In this document: piece by piece, positions 1 through 6,855 of the stretch | Position numbering within the stretch: position 1 is the stretch's first letter | Layout of the letters: each line of letters begins with the position of its first letter | Origin: Gammaproteobacteria bacterium | GTDB taxonomy: Bacteria; Pseudomonadota; Gammaproteobacteria; Pseudomonadales; Pseudohongiellaceae | Direction: 5' to 3' | DNA: 32,779 nt | Assembly: GCA_002731775.1 (NCBI GenBank) | Contig: PCCP01000051.1 | Coordinates: 17,515-50,293, forward strand | Translations under genes and position numbers: made by a program | The notes under the pieces: generated by a model | Seen by the model: the letters and a program-made list of their open reading frames with translations, nothing else | The model's database searches: none | What the model was told of the DNA's origin: nothing

Positions 1-648
1 GTGATTGCCACCTCCGATGGCGGCGCAATTGTGACCCTGATCAGTTTTGTCATCGCTTCCTATATTGCCATCGCGCTCATGTTTATGGTGCACGCGCTGT
101 TGATTGGATTAATGGGCGGCAACATTAAAACCTATTTCGAGAAGGTCTGGCCGGTGCTGACGTTTGCGTTTGCGACCCGTAGTTCGGCCGCTACAATCCC
201 ACTGACTATAAGGGCACAGATTGAAGAGCTGAATATTCCTGCTCCGATAGCCAATATTACGGCATCCTTCGGGGCCACGATCGGCCAGAACGGCTGCGCC
301 GGCATTTATCCGGCGATGCTGGCGGTGATGGTGGCGCCGACTCTGGGTGTGGACATCGACATAGGGTTTATTGCCAGCCTGTTGCTGATTATCGCTATTG
401 GTTCTTTCGGCATCGCGGGAGTTGGTGGCGGCGCAACCAATGCGGCCCTGGTGGTATTGCCGGCTATGGGCTTTCCAGTGACAATTGCGGCCCTGCTTAT
501 CTCCGTCGAGCCGCTGATCGACATGGCACGCACCGCACTCAATGTGAACGGCGCTATTACTACCGGTGTAATCACCACGCGCCTGTTAGGGGACAAAACC
601 AGGATCGAGTCAACTCAAATGGCAAATCCTGGTCTGGGAGAAAATTAA
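1..648 (+). CDS. L-cystine/dicarboxylate-type symporter (TcyP-like), C-terminal part
   Basis: This is the last 215 codons of a sodium:dicarboxylate symporter (SDF) family protein; the reading frame is open at the left edge, so the true start lies outside. The stretch around residues 57-66 ([10 protein letters not shown]) and the segment [18 protein letters not shown] are the re-entrant-loop and TM7 signatures of the family. The tail with [11 protein letters not shown] corresponds to the substrate/cation-binding TM8 region. The version of these motifs resembles the cystine transporter TcyP (YdjN) more than DctA or GltP, by recall. It is an inner-membrane importer driven by an ion gradient. Substrate assignment is inference; family assignment is secure. 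Confidence 0.85.
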   Translation: MIATSDGGAIVTLISFVIASYIAIALMFMVHALLIGLMGGNIKTYFEKVWPVLTFAFATRSSAATIPLTIRAQIEELNIPAPIANITASFGATIGQNGCAGIYPAMLAVMVAPTLGVDIDIGFIASLLLIIAIGSFGIAGVGGGATNAALVVLPAMGFPVTIAALLISVEPLIDMARTALNVNGAITTGVITTRLLGDKTRIESTQMANPGLGEN

Positions 649-722
649 CTACATTGCCAGCGCCAGTGTAATCATCACTGATTTCACCTGGGCGTCTCGG
701 GGATTGTCGGTCGTGGGGAAAA

Positions 723-766
723 TTCACAGTCGGAGTTGACTGTGAAATTCTTTCGCTGGCAGCGAA
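723..766. other. Two adjacent perfect hairpins between symporter and amidase genes
   Basis: Bases 723-731 pair with 738-746 (TTCACAGTC / GACTGTGAA, 6-base loop). Bases 752-758 pair with 760-766 (TTCGCTG / CAGCGAA, 1-base loop). They lie 75 bp after the symporter stop and about 40 bp before the amidase start. A short run with three T follows the first stem, so a weak terminator for the symporter is possible, as is a leader structure for the amidase. Confidence 0.4.
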
Positions 767-804
767 CCCTGGCCCACACAGAATCGACAGACGGGAGCAT
801 CCTC

Positions 805-2658
805 ATGCGACTTGTTTTCAGGCTGCTTATATTTTCCCTGATCAACAGTGCTTCCGCCCAAGCTGGTTTCGACGTATTCGAATCGAGTATTACCGAGATT
901 CAAACTGCGCTGGAGCGAGGGGAAACCACCTCCACGGAATTGGTAGTCCAGTATCTCGCCCGCATCCAGGCCTACGACAAGCAAGGCCCGGCCCTGAACA
1001 GCATTATTCGCATCAATCCCGCAGCCCTGGAACTGGCCGCATCACTGGATTCGGAGCGCGAAGCTTCCGCTGCCCGCAGTCTGTTACATGGAATTCCCAT
1101 TGTCGTAAAAGACAACTACAACACCGTCAGTATGCCAACCACTGGCGGTTCCGTGGCACTGGCGAATTTCCGACCCACGGTCAATGCTACTCAGGTCGAC
1201 AAGTTAGTAGCAGCCGGCGCGATCATATTGGCGAAGACCAATCTCCATGAATTTGCCTATGGCATCACCACCGTTAGCTCGCTGTTGGGTCAGACTCGCA
1301 ACCCCTATGATATTCGCCGGGTACCCGGAGGATCGAGCGGTGGCACCGGGGCTGCCGTCGCCGCCAGCTTTGCTGCCATTGGCTTAGGCTCCGATACCTG
1401 TGGCTCCATCAGAATCCCCTCGGCTTTCAATAATCTGATCGGGCTTAGACCGAGTAAGGGCCTGTCCAGTATCTATGGCGTCATGCCCCTGTCGCATACC
1501 CAGGATGTAGCAGGGCCTCTGGCCCGCAGTGCTGAAGATTTGGCCATCGTGCTGGATATCGTCAAGGGCTATGATCCCAATGATGAGGCCACTGAGGTGG
1601 CGAATGCCGGTGATTTACCTGGCTTCCTGGATCAACTCGGTAGCATCGACCTGAATCGGCTCCGCATCGGCAAATTAAGTAGTTACCTGGAGCGTGCCGA
1701 CAGCGATGTGAGGGGGGCAATCGAGGCTGCGCTGGAGTGGTATCAACAGCAGGGCGTCGAGATCGTGGAGGTGGAAATTCCGGAACTAGCTTCCCTGATC
1801 TCCGGCTCAGGAGTTATCGGCCACGAATTTCGCGTCGATTTGAACCAGTATCTTTCCGCTTTCATGAGCCAGAACGTAGACAGTCTTGCCGACATCGTCG
1901 ATCTTGGCCTGTTCCACGAAGCCGTTCGTGGCGTCCTGACGCGCAGCCGCGGTGCAAAGCTGAATGAAGAGCGTTACCAGACTGCGCTGGCGACTCGCAT
2001 GGCACTGCGTCAAGCTATCGAGACGGTGTTCGCCGACAACGATCTGGATGCTATCGTCTACCCGCCGATTGGCCAGACTCAGGTCTTTATCGGTGAATCC
2101 CAGCCCGGTAATAACTGCAGTATCGCCGCCAATGCGGGCTTACCGGCGCTTTCGATGCCAGCCGGATTTAGTGATGACGGCTTACCCATTGGCATGGAAT
2201 TATTAGGCAAGTTCTTCGATGATCCGCGCCTGCTGGCGATTGCCTATCCCTATGAACGGGCACTGCAGACCCGCCAGGCGCCATCGACAACACCGGCCCT
2301 GGAGGCGGGGCTGGCGCCAGCCACCACACGGGTGAGCCTGTCTTTCCGGCGCGCAGGGGTGGACCTCGATGGTGGCTTCGAATTCGATGTGTTGACGAAT
2401 CGCCTCAGTTTCGAGGTAGCACTGGGTGCTGGCAATGCTGCGAGCGTCTATGCTGTTACCCTGGTAATTGAAGATGAGTCCGGTGCCGAATTAGCCGGTC
2501 CGGTAGTGCTCAATATGCTAGGGCCCGATACCAGCAGGGCATCGGGTAGTTATTTCATGAGCCAGCGGTTTCGCCAGGCCTTCAATGAGGAGCGCGTGTA
2601 TTTGAAGGTTTTTGCTAGCGGCCTGCCCCCGGCTGGGGCCATGCAGCCGTTGCGCTGA
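805..2658 (+). CDS. Secreted amidase-signature enzyme with C-terminal extension
   Basis: This is an amidase signature (AS) family hydrolase of 617 aa, which cleaves a carbon-nitrogen amide bond. The Ser-cisSer-Lys triad is visible: Lys102 (VVKDNYN), Ser177 (GGSSGG) and Ser201 (DTCGSIRIPS). Its spacing of 75 and 24 residues matches fatty acid amide hydrolase. The start chosen is ATG at 805, with GGGAG 7 bases upstream. It gives a clean signal peptide (hydrophobic stretch, then ASAQA), so the enzyme is exported; a longer TTG start at 736 would bury that signal. Residues about 494-617 lie beyond the usual AS domain. They contain GPVVLNMLGPD, SGSYFMS and VYLKVFASGLPPAG, which recall a CHRD domain. 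The substrate is unknown, and GatA is unlikely because the protein is secreted and has no gatB/gatC neighbours. Confidence 0.88.
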   Translation: MRLVFRLLIFSLINSASAQAGFDVFESSITEIQTALERGETTSTELVVQYLARIQAYDKQGPALNSIIRINPAALELAASLDSEREASAARSLLHGIPIVVKDNYNTVSMPTTGGSVALANFRPTVNATQVDKLVAAGAIILAKTNLHEFAYGITTVSSLLGQTRNPYDIRRVPGGSSGGTGAAVAASFAAIGLGSDTCGSIRIPSAFNNLIGLRPSKGLSSIYGVMPLSHTQDVAGPLARSAEDLAIVLDIVKGYDPNDEATEVANAGDLPGFLDQLGSIDLNRLRIGKLSSYLERADSDVRGAIEAALEWYQQQGVEIVEVEIPELASLISGSGVIGHEFRVDLNQYLSAFMSQNVDSLADIVDLGLFHEAVRGVLTRSRGAKLNEERYQTALATRMALRQAIETVFADNDLDAIVYPPIGQTQVFIGESQPGNNCSIAANAGLPALSMPAGFSDDGLPIGMELLGKFFDDPRLLAIAYPYERALQTRQAPSTTPALEAGLAPATTRVSLSFRRAGVDLDGGFEFDVLTNRLSFEVALGAGNAASVYAVTLVIEDESGAELAGPVVLNMLGPDTSRASGSYFMSQRFRQAFNEERVYLKVFASGLPPAGAMQPLR

Positions 2659-2702
2659 GCCCCCTCGGTTGCTTTATAATGCAGGCTAACTTAAGCTGGC
2701 TT

Positions 2703-2840
2703 GGCAGGTTGTTGAAAAACTCTCAGCCGCCACGATACTGCGTTACAATCTGGCTCAAAATGCCCATTTAGGGCGTGTAAACCCCGCTTTTTCGCCAGAT
2801 TGTGCCTCGCACTCGCCAGAGAGTTTTTCAATAACCTGCC
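2703..2840. repeat. 138-bp nested palindromic repeat (MITE/REP-like)
   Basis: The outer arms 2703-2724 and 2819-2840 are inverted repeats matching at 21 of 22 bases (GGCAGGTTRTTGAAAAACTC...). Inside, 2745-2754 and 2794-2803 form a perfect 10-bp inverted repeat (ACAATCTGGC). At the centre GCCC (2762-2765) pairs with GGGC (2771-2774). The whole unit is therefore an imperfect cruciform with no coding content. I see no clear target-site duplication at the ends. It sits between the amidase and the CxxCH protein gene and may act as a transcription boundary. Elements with similar TTGAAAAACTC arms are, by recall, common dispersed repeats in gammaproteobacteria. Confidence 0.75.
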
Positions 2841-2882
2841 GGTGACATGTCTTACAACTCCCAACAAGAGGAGGTCGGTCAA

Positions 2883-4286
2883 ATGCGACGACTTATCTTT
2901 CCAGGAATGATTGGTTCAGTGCTTTTAGGATTGCTCGGTTCTTCGGCCCTGGCGCAACAGAACAGCGTTGAGCTGGATTTCGATTATTTCAAGAATGAAG
3001 TTCAGCCTGTATATCTCGCCAAGAGAGATGGCAATATCCGGTGTATTCAATGTCATACCCGCAGCAGCGGTTTTAGAATCCAGGCGCTTGAAGAGCACAA
3101 ATTGTTCTTCACCGAAGAACAGTCCCGCATGAATTTTGAATCGGCCAGTCAATTTGTTTTGCCCGGTGCAGACCCCCTCCAGAGTCGGTTCCTGACCCAC
3201 CCCCTGGCGGTGGCTGCGGGAGGCGATCCCTTCCACGGTGGCGGCAAACATTTTCCGTCCCAGTATGATCCGGAATGGCGAATCATGGCGGACTGGGTTG
3301 CCGGTGCTACCCATCGGCGCACACCATCTGATGTGGTTGTACGCATTATCCAGACCAACGCCGCCGGGGACAATTCCACGATCATCGACCCGGTTACCAA
3401 CGAAATCGTGGCCGAGATTACCGACATCGAAATTCCTCACGGTGTCGTTGGCGCGCCGGACGGCTCTCAGATCTATATCACCAACGAGTCCCTGCACAGC
3501 CTCGACATTGTGGATGCTAGAACCTTGCGGGTGAAACGCCGGATACCACTCAGTGGCCGACCGAATAATGTGGGAGTAACCAGCGACGGCGGCAAGGTGT
3601 ATGTCGCCATCATGCAGATGCCGGGTGCCGTAGATATTATCGATGTAGCATCCATGACAAAAATCAAAACTGTACCCGTTAACGGCGCAATTCATAATGT
3701 TTATGTGACGCCAGATAGCAGGTACGCGGTGGCCGGTTCTATTCAGACCAGAACTATCAACGTAATCGATACCGCCACCGATGAAGTGGTCTGGGAGCTG
3801 GAAATGGACGCCGGCATCAGACCCATGACCTTCAGCACCAATGCCGATGGTTCTACCAAGAGTATTTTTGTGCAACTCTCCGGTTTCCATGGCTTTGCAG
3901 TGGTGGATTTTGCCCGGCAAGAGGAGGTTGCACGCGTAGAACTTCCCGTGATACCGGGCCAGGAAGCCCACTATGATGGACTACAGGGCGCGCCAGCACA
4001 TGGCCTGGGTGTTCCCCCTAATGGCAAGACTGTTTGGGCTACCAGCAAAGTCTATAGCCATGCCTATGTATACTCTCTGCCTGAACTGGAACCGGTTGGC
4101 AAAATTTTTGTTGGGCAGCATCCGGAATGGATTACTTTTACCCCGGATGGCAAAACCGCCTATATTGGCGCAGCGGGCGACCACGTGACCTATGCGGTGG
4201 ATGTGGAGCGCATGGAAACAGTAGCTGTGATTCCAGTGGGCCAGGTACCCAAGCGTGTTGGCACCGTGTTAATGGCGGTAGACTAG
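2883..4286 (+). CDS. Exported YVTN beta-propeller protein with one CxxCH haem-binding site
   Basis: This is a protein of 467 aa. The start is the ATG at 2883 because a strong AGGAGG lies 7-8 bases upstream; an ATG 12 codons earlier precedes that site. Residues 1-25 form a signal peptide ending ALAQ. A single CIQCH motif at residues 54-58 indicates one covalently bound c-type haem, in a short N-terminal cytochrome-like region (about 30-150). From about residue 165 the protein is a series of YVTN-type blades, for example PDGSQIYITN, SDGGKVYVAI, PDSRYAVAGS, PNGKTVWATS and PDGKTAYIGA, each followed by an IDV/VDV strand. It is probably a periplasmic electron-transfer or sensing protein. The partner and substrate are not known; no cytochrome maturation or dehydrogenase gene is adjacent. 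Confidence 0.85.
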   Translation: MRRLIFPGMIGSVLLGLLGSSALAQQNSVELDFDYFKNEVQPVYLAKRDGNIRCIQCHTRSSGFRIQALEEHKLFFTEEQSRMNFESASQFVLPGADPLQSRFLTHPLAVAAGGDPFHGGGKHFPSQYDPEWRIMADWVAGATHRRTPSDVVVRIIQTNAAGDNSTIIDPVTNEIVAEITDIEIPHGVVGAPDGSQIYITNESLHSLDIVDARTLRVKRRIPLSGRPNNVGVTSDGGKVYVAIMQMPGAVDIIDVASMTKIKTVPVNGAIHNVYVTPDSRYAVAGSIQTRTINVIDTATDEVVWELEMDAGIRPMTFSTNADGSTKSIFVQLSGFHGFAVVDFARQEEVARVELPVIPGQEAHYDGLQGAPAHGLGVPPNGKTVWATSKVYSHAYVYSLPELEPVGKIFVGQHPEWITFTPDGKTAYIGAAGDHVTYAVDVERMETVAVIPVGQVPKRVGTVLMAVD

Positions 4287-4332
4287 CAGCCAGGACTGCT
4301 GATCACTCGAGTTATCGCCATGACCAGGGTAG

Positions 4333-5796
4333 TCAGGGAAGAACCACCGTGATGTCGAGGCTGTAATCCCCCGTCTCTTCTTCAAAGGAACTACTAACAC
4401 CTATCCAGTAGGTGCCGGGGGGCAGTAGTTGCTGGATGCGGGAATCGAAGCTGAATGCGGACCGGTCGTCGTTCTCCAGGACCAGACTGCCCAAAGATTG
4501 ATCGGGTAATATCTCCACCACCAGCAGGTAGGTGTCGAGTTGGGATGAGCTCAGGTCGAACTGCAGATTGGTGGTGTTCACCACGTCGAATTGATATAGA
4601 TCCAGGAAACTTTTTGCAAACAAAAAATCAGTACTGCTGAGACTGCCCCTGATTTGCGGATTCGGATTAATCTGAACCTCGGCGTCGTAGATGGATTGAA
4701 ATATCTCAAATGACGGTGTGGTACTACTGGTAGAGGCCACCATCGAGACAGCGTAATCTCCCACCTCACCGACACCGGCACTACTGGCGCCCAGCCAATA
4801 GGTGCCAGCCTGTATGTTTGTAGTGATGCGGGAATTGCGGCCGGGGCCGGAATCGTCATCGACAAAGGTAAAGGCGTCTATGATGTCCTGTGTCGAACTC
4901 ACCCGGACCAGATACAGGAAAGTATCGATTGTGTTGGAACTAAGTTGTATATCGACGGTGGAATCGTTGACAAACGTAAATTGGTAAATGTCGAGTAAGC
5001 GGCCATCCAGGTCTGCATCCGTGTTGGCTAGGGCGCCGCTAAAATTGACCGTGTCAGCGGGGCCACTTAGCTCAGAATTTCTAGGCAGGCTGACATCGAT
5101 TCCATAAATAGTGCTCAGTGTGGCACCCCCGCCATAAATAAAATTCGCACCAGCAATATCATCCGCCTGCAGGGAATCGATCTCGCTGGTGAAGGGCTGC
5201 ATGATGGCTTCGATGTCCGCACTGACATGGGTCATACCAAGTACATGGCCAAGTTCATGCAGGGCGGTTCGCTCAAATTCGGCGGTGTTATCGAAGCGTA
5301 GTGGTCCGCCATAAACGTCCCAGGTTTCGTTGTTGTTAAAGACAATATCTGCATCGGTAATATTGAATCCGCCGGTACATTCCGGGTTCAGGCAAACACC
5401 GGCGGTGAGAGTGACGGCTAACACATTTTCATTGAATTCGGTGCCGCAGACTGTGTCGGTAAAATCCACACCGGTGGTGTCGTCACCAAAACCCGATGGC
5501 CCGCCACGGTCGATACAGGGATCCAAAAATTCATTCACCAATAAAAATTCGAAATCCGTTGCGTCGGTCCATGCATCCATGGACCGAATGAAGGCTTCAT
5601 TCCAGGTGGTGCCGCTGGGCGAGGCACCGTTAATATCTACATGAAAGGTGGCCTGGGCAAATTCCCAGAAATTGCCTGTGAGTTCGAAGGCGTGATTGGT
5701 CGGCGCCCAGAACAGCAATAGCAGGGAGATTGTTGCATATTTAATCAAGGATTCTTTGGTTCTCCATGAGATCCTGAATTCTTGCCTTGAATTCAT
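4333..5796 (-). CDS. Secreted matrixin-like zinc metalloprotease with two PPC-type domains
   Basis: This is a protein of 487 aa from the ATG at 5796. It carries the metzincin zinc site HELGHVLGMTH at residues 180-190 (His180, Glu181, His184, His190), with a Met-turn at Met199 (EAIMQPF), so it is probably an M10-type endopeptidase. After the catalytic domain (about 40-235) come two beta-rich repeats at about 240-360 and 375-487. Each has DxYQF, a LSSxxxDTxLxLV strand, an N/D-rich DDxS turn and a GTYWxGxSS...GDYxxS end, as in bacterial pre-peptidase C-terminal domains. The gene overlaps the end of the upstream exported protein gene. An alternative TTG at 5748, overlapping that gene's stop, would give a more typical short signal peptide (IKYATISLLLLFWAP); the start is therefore uncertain. 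No activation-peptide cysteine switch was recognised. Confidence 0.85.
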   Translation of the reverse strand: MNSRQEFRISWRTKESLIKYATISLLLLFWAPTNHAFELTGNFWEFAQATFHVDINGASPSGTTWNEAFIRSMDAWTDATDFEFLLVNEFLDPCIDRGGPSGFGDDTTGVDFTDTVCGTEFNENVLAVTLTAGVCLNPECTGGFNITDADIVFNNNETWDVYGGPLRFDNTAEFERTALHELGHVLGMTHVSADIEAIMQPFTSEIDSLQADDIAGANFIYGGGATLSTIYGIDVSLPRNSELSGPADTVNFSGALANTDADLDGRLLDIYQFTFVNDSTVDIQLSSNTIDTFLYLVRVSSTQDIIDAFTFVDDDSGPGRNSRITTNIQAGTYWLGASSAGVGEVGDYAVSMVASTSSTTPSFEIFQSIYDAEVQINPNPQIRGSLSSTDFLFAKSFLDLYQFDVVNTTNLQFDLSSSQLDTYLLVVEILPDQSLGSLVLENDDRSAFSFDSRIQQLLPPGTYWIGVSSSFEEETGDYSLDITVVLP

Positions 5797-6475
5797 CAAC
5801 CGAGAGTGCCCGCCTGATCAATATGGGGCTGGATTCCGTGGTCACTCCTGCAGCGGCATCACCGCCACCCTGAATAAGCGCTTGCGGTTTTTTTATTGCC
5901 AAAGGAATCCCGGATACACTCTGTATTTCGGTGACGGGTTTTTCGTGTGCTGTGCTAATCTTACGCTCGCCATCGTCGTCGACGATGATGAAGTGACCCT
6001 GTGACCAACCCAGTAGAGGATTGATCAAATCCCGACTGGTGGACTCGACGAAATAAATTCCCTGTTCCCCCATTTGCGGAATTTTTAGTCCGCTGACCTG
6101 TACGATGCGGCCCTCGAATGCACCGCCCATGAATTTGAGTTCAATCGATGCTGCGTCGTAGTCGCCTTTCATTACATCGACAACGTTAAAGGTGACGTAG
6201 GTGCTAATGATGCCACTGCGGCTGTCTTCCCGGGTTTCGGTGACAACCACCTCACCCTCAAAGATAAATTCGGCGTCGGCAGTAAGTTGATCGATATCGA
6301 TTCCGAGTATAGTCGTGGCGACGATATCCGCAGTCACTATCAGCAGGCAGGTGCAAACCAGGCAACAGGCCAGGAGTCGGCGCACAGGTGTGCGGCGAAT
6401 GGCCGGGACGAGTGGAGGTCTATGGCTGGATTCTGCCGTATCCCGGCCAGGCCCGGCATTTGATGGCTGAATCAT
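5741..6475 (-). CDS. Conserved-looking exported protein of unknown function
   Basis: This is a protein of 244 aa from the ATG at 6475, chosen because GGGAGA lies just upstream. A GTG start at 6568 is possible but adds a poor N-terminus. After about 35 polar residues there is one hydrophobic segment (LLACCLVCTCLLIVTADIV), so it is either exported or membrane-anchored. The body is a beta-rich domain beginning near IDQLTADAEFIFEGEV, with TYVTFNVVDVMKGD and a C-terminal charged helix. I do not recognise the family. It overlaps the metalloprotease gene by 56 bp and is very likely co-transcribed with it, so a role as partner, inhibitor or chaperone of the protease is possible but is inference only. 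Confidence 0.7.
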   Translation of the reverse strand: MIQPSNAGPGRDTAESSHRPPLVPAIRRTPVRRLLACCLVCTCLLIVTADIVATTILGIDIDQLTADAEFIFEGEVVVTETREDSRSGIISTYVTFNVVDVMKGDYDAASIELKFMGGAFEGRIVQVSGLKIPQMGEQGIYFVESTSRDLINPLLGWSQGHFIIVDDDGERKISTAHEKPVTEIQSVSGIPLAIKKPQALIQGGGDAAAGVTTESSPILIRRALSVDEFKARIQDLMENQRILD

Positions 6476-6855
6476 GAGGTGTTCTCCCACTGAGTCGATC
6501 GGATCAGTATAGAGCAGCCCCCTTATCAAGCATAGGGACAGAGATACAGGACCAAGGACAGGCGACACCGCTTATTTTTCCCGGGGAACGGTCAATCTTC
6601 GAGTACTGGCGCAGAAAGTTGCAATAAGGTGATCAATGGGCCCAACTGCTGCGCCCGAACAACCAGATCCGGAGATAATATCAATGCCATTGCCGGTTAA
6701 TAACGCCTAATTCACGGTTTCGACTACCGATCGCTCTGAAATAGAAGCGTACTGCAGCGTGCTGCGTGTGCTTACTTCACTGGTATCGGGGGCTTGTGGG
6801 TAGTATGCTCGACGCTTCGCATACCTGAATTATCGGGGCTCCCCAATAATAAAAA
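6476..6855. other. Divergent intergenic region, 380 bp
   Basis: No gene is seen here. It separates the minus-strand exported-protein/metalloprotease pair from the plus-strand SulP gene and must hold both promoters. A TATACT-like hexamer lies on the minus strand at 6506-6511, without a good -35 partner. An inverted repeat GTATGC / GCATAC (6803-6808 and 6819-6824) lies about 30 bp before the SulP start and could be an operator or leader hairpin. Neither is strong enough to call alone. Confidence 0.4.

Noticed and set aside
736-804. TTG start 23 codons upstream for the amidase
   Set aside because: It falls inside the first hairpin, has no Shine-Dalgarno and would place a charged segment before the signal peptide.
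2675-2680. TATAAT hexamer after the amidase stop
   Set aside because: There is no acceptable -35 at 16-18 bp and it is followed by the palindromic element before the next gene; the evidence is not enough for a promoter call.
2925-3971. 348-codon open frame antisense to the CxxCH/YVTN gene
   Set aside because: It has no domain signature, lies fully within a well-supported gene on the other strand and lacks a ribosome-binding site; it is a by-product of the third-position bias of the real gene.
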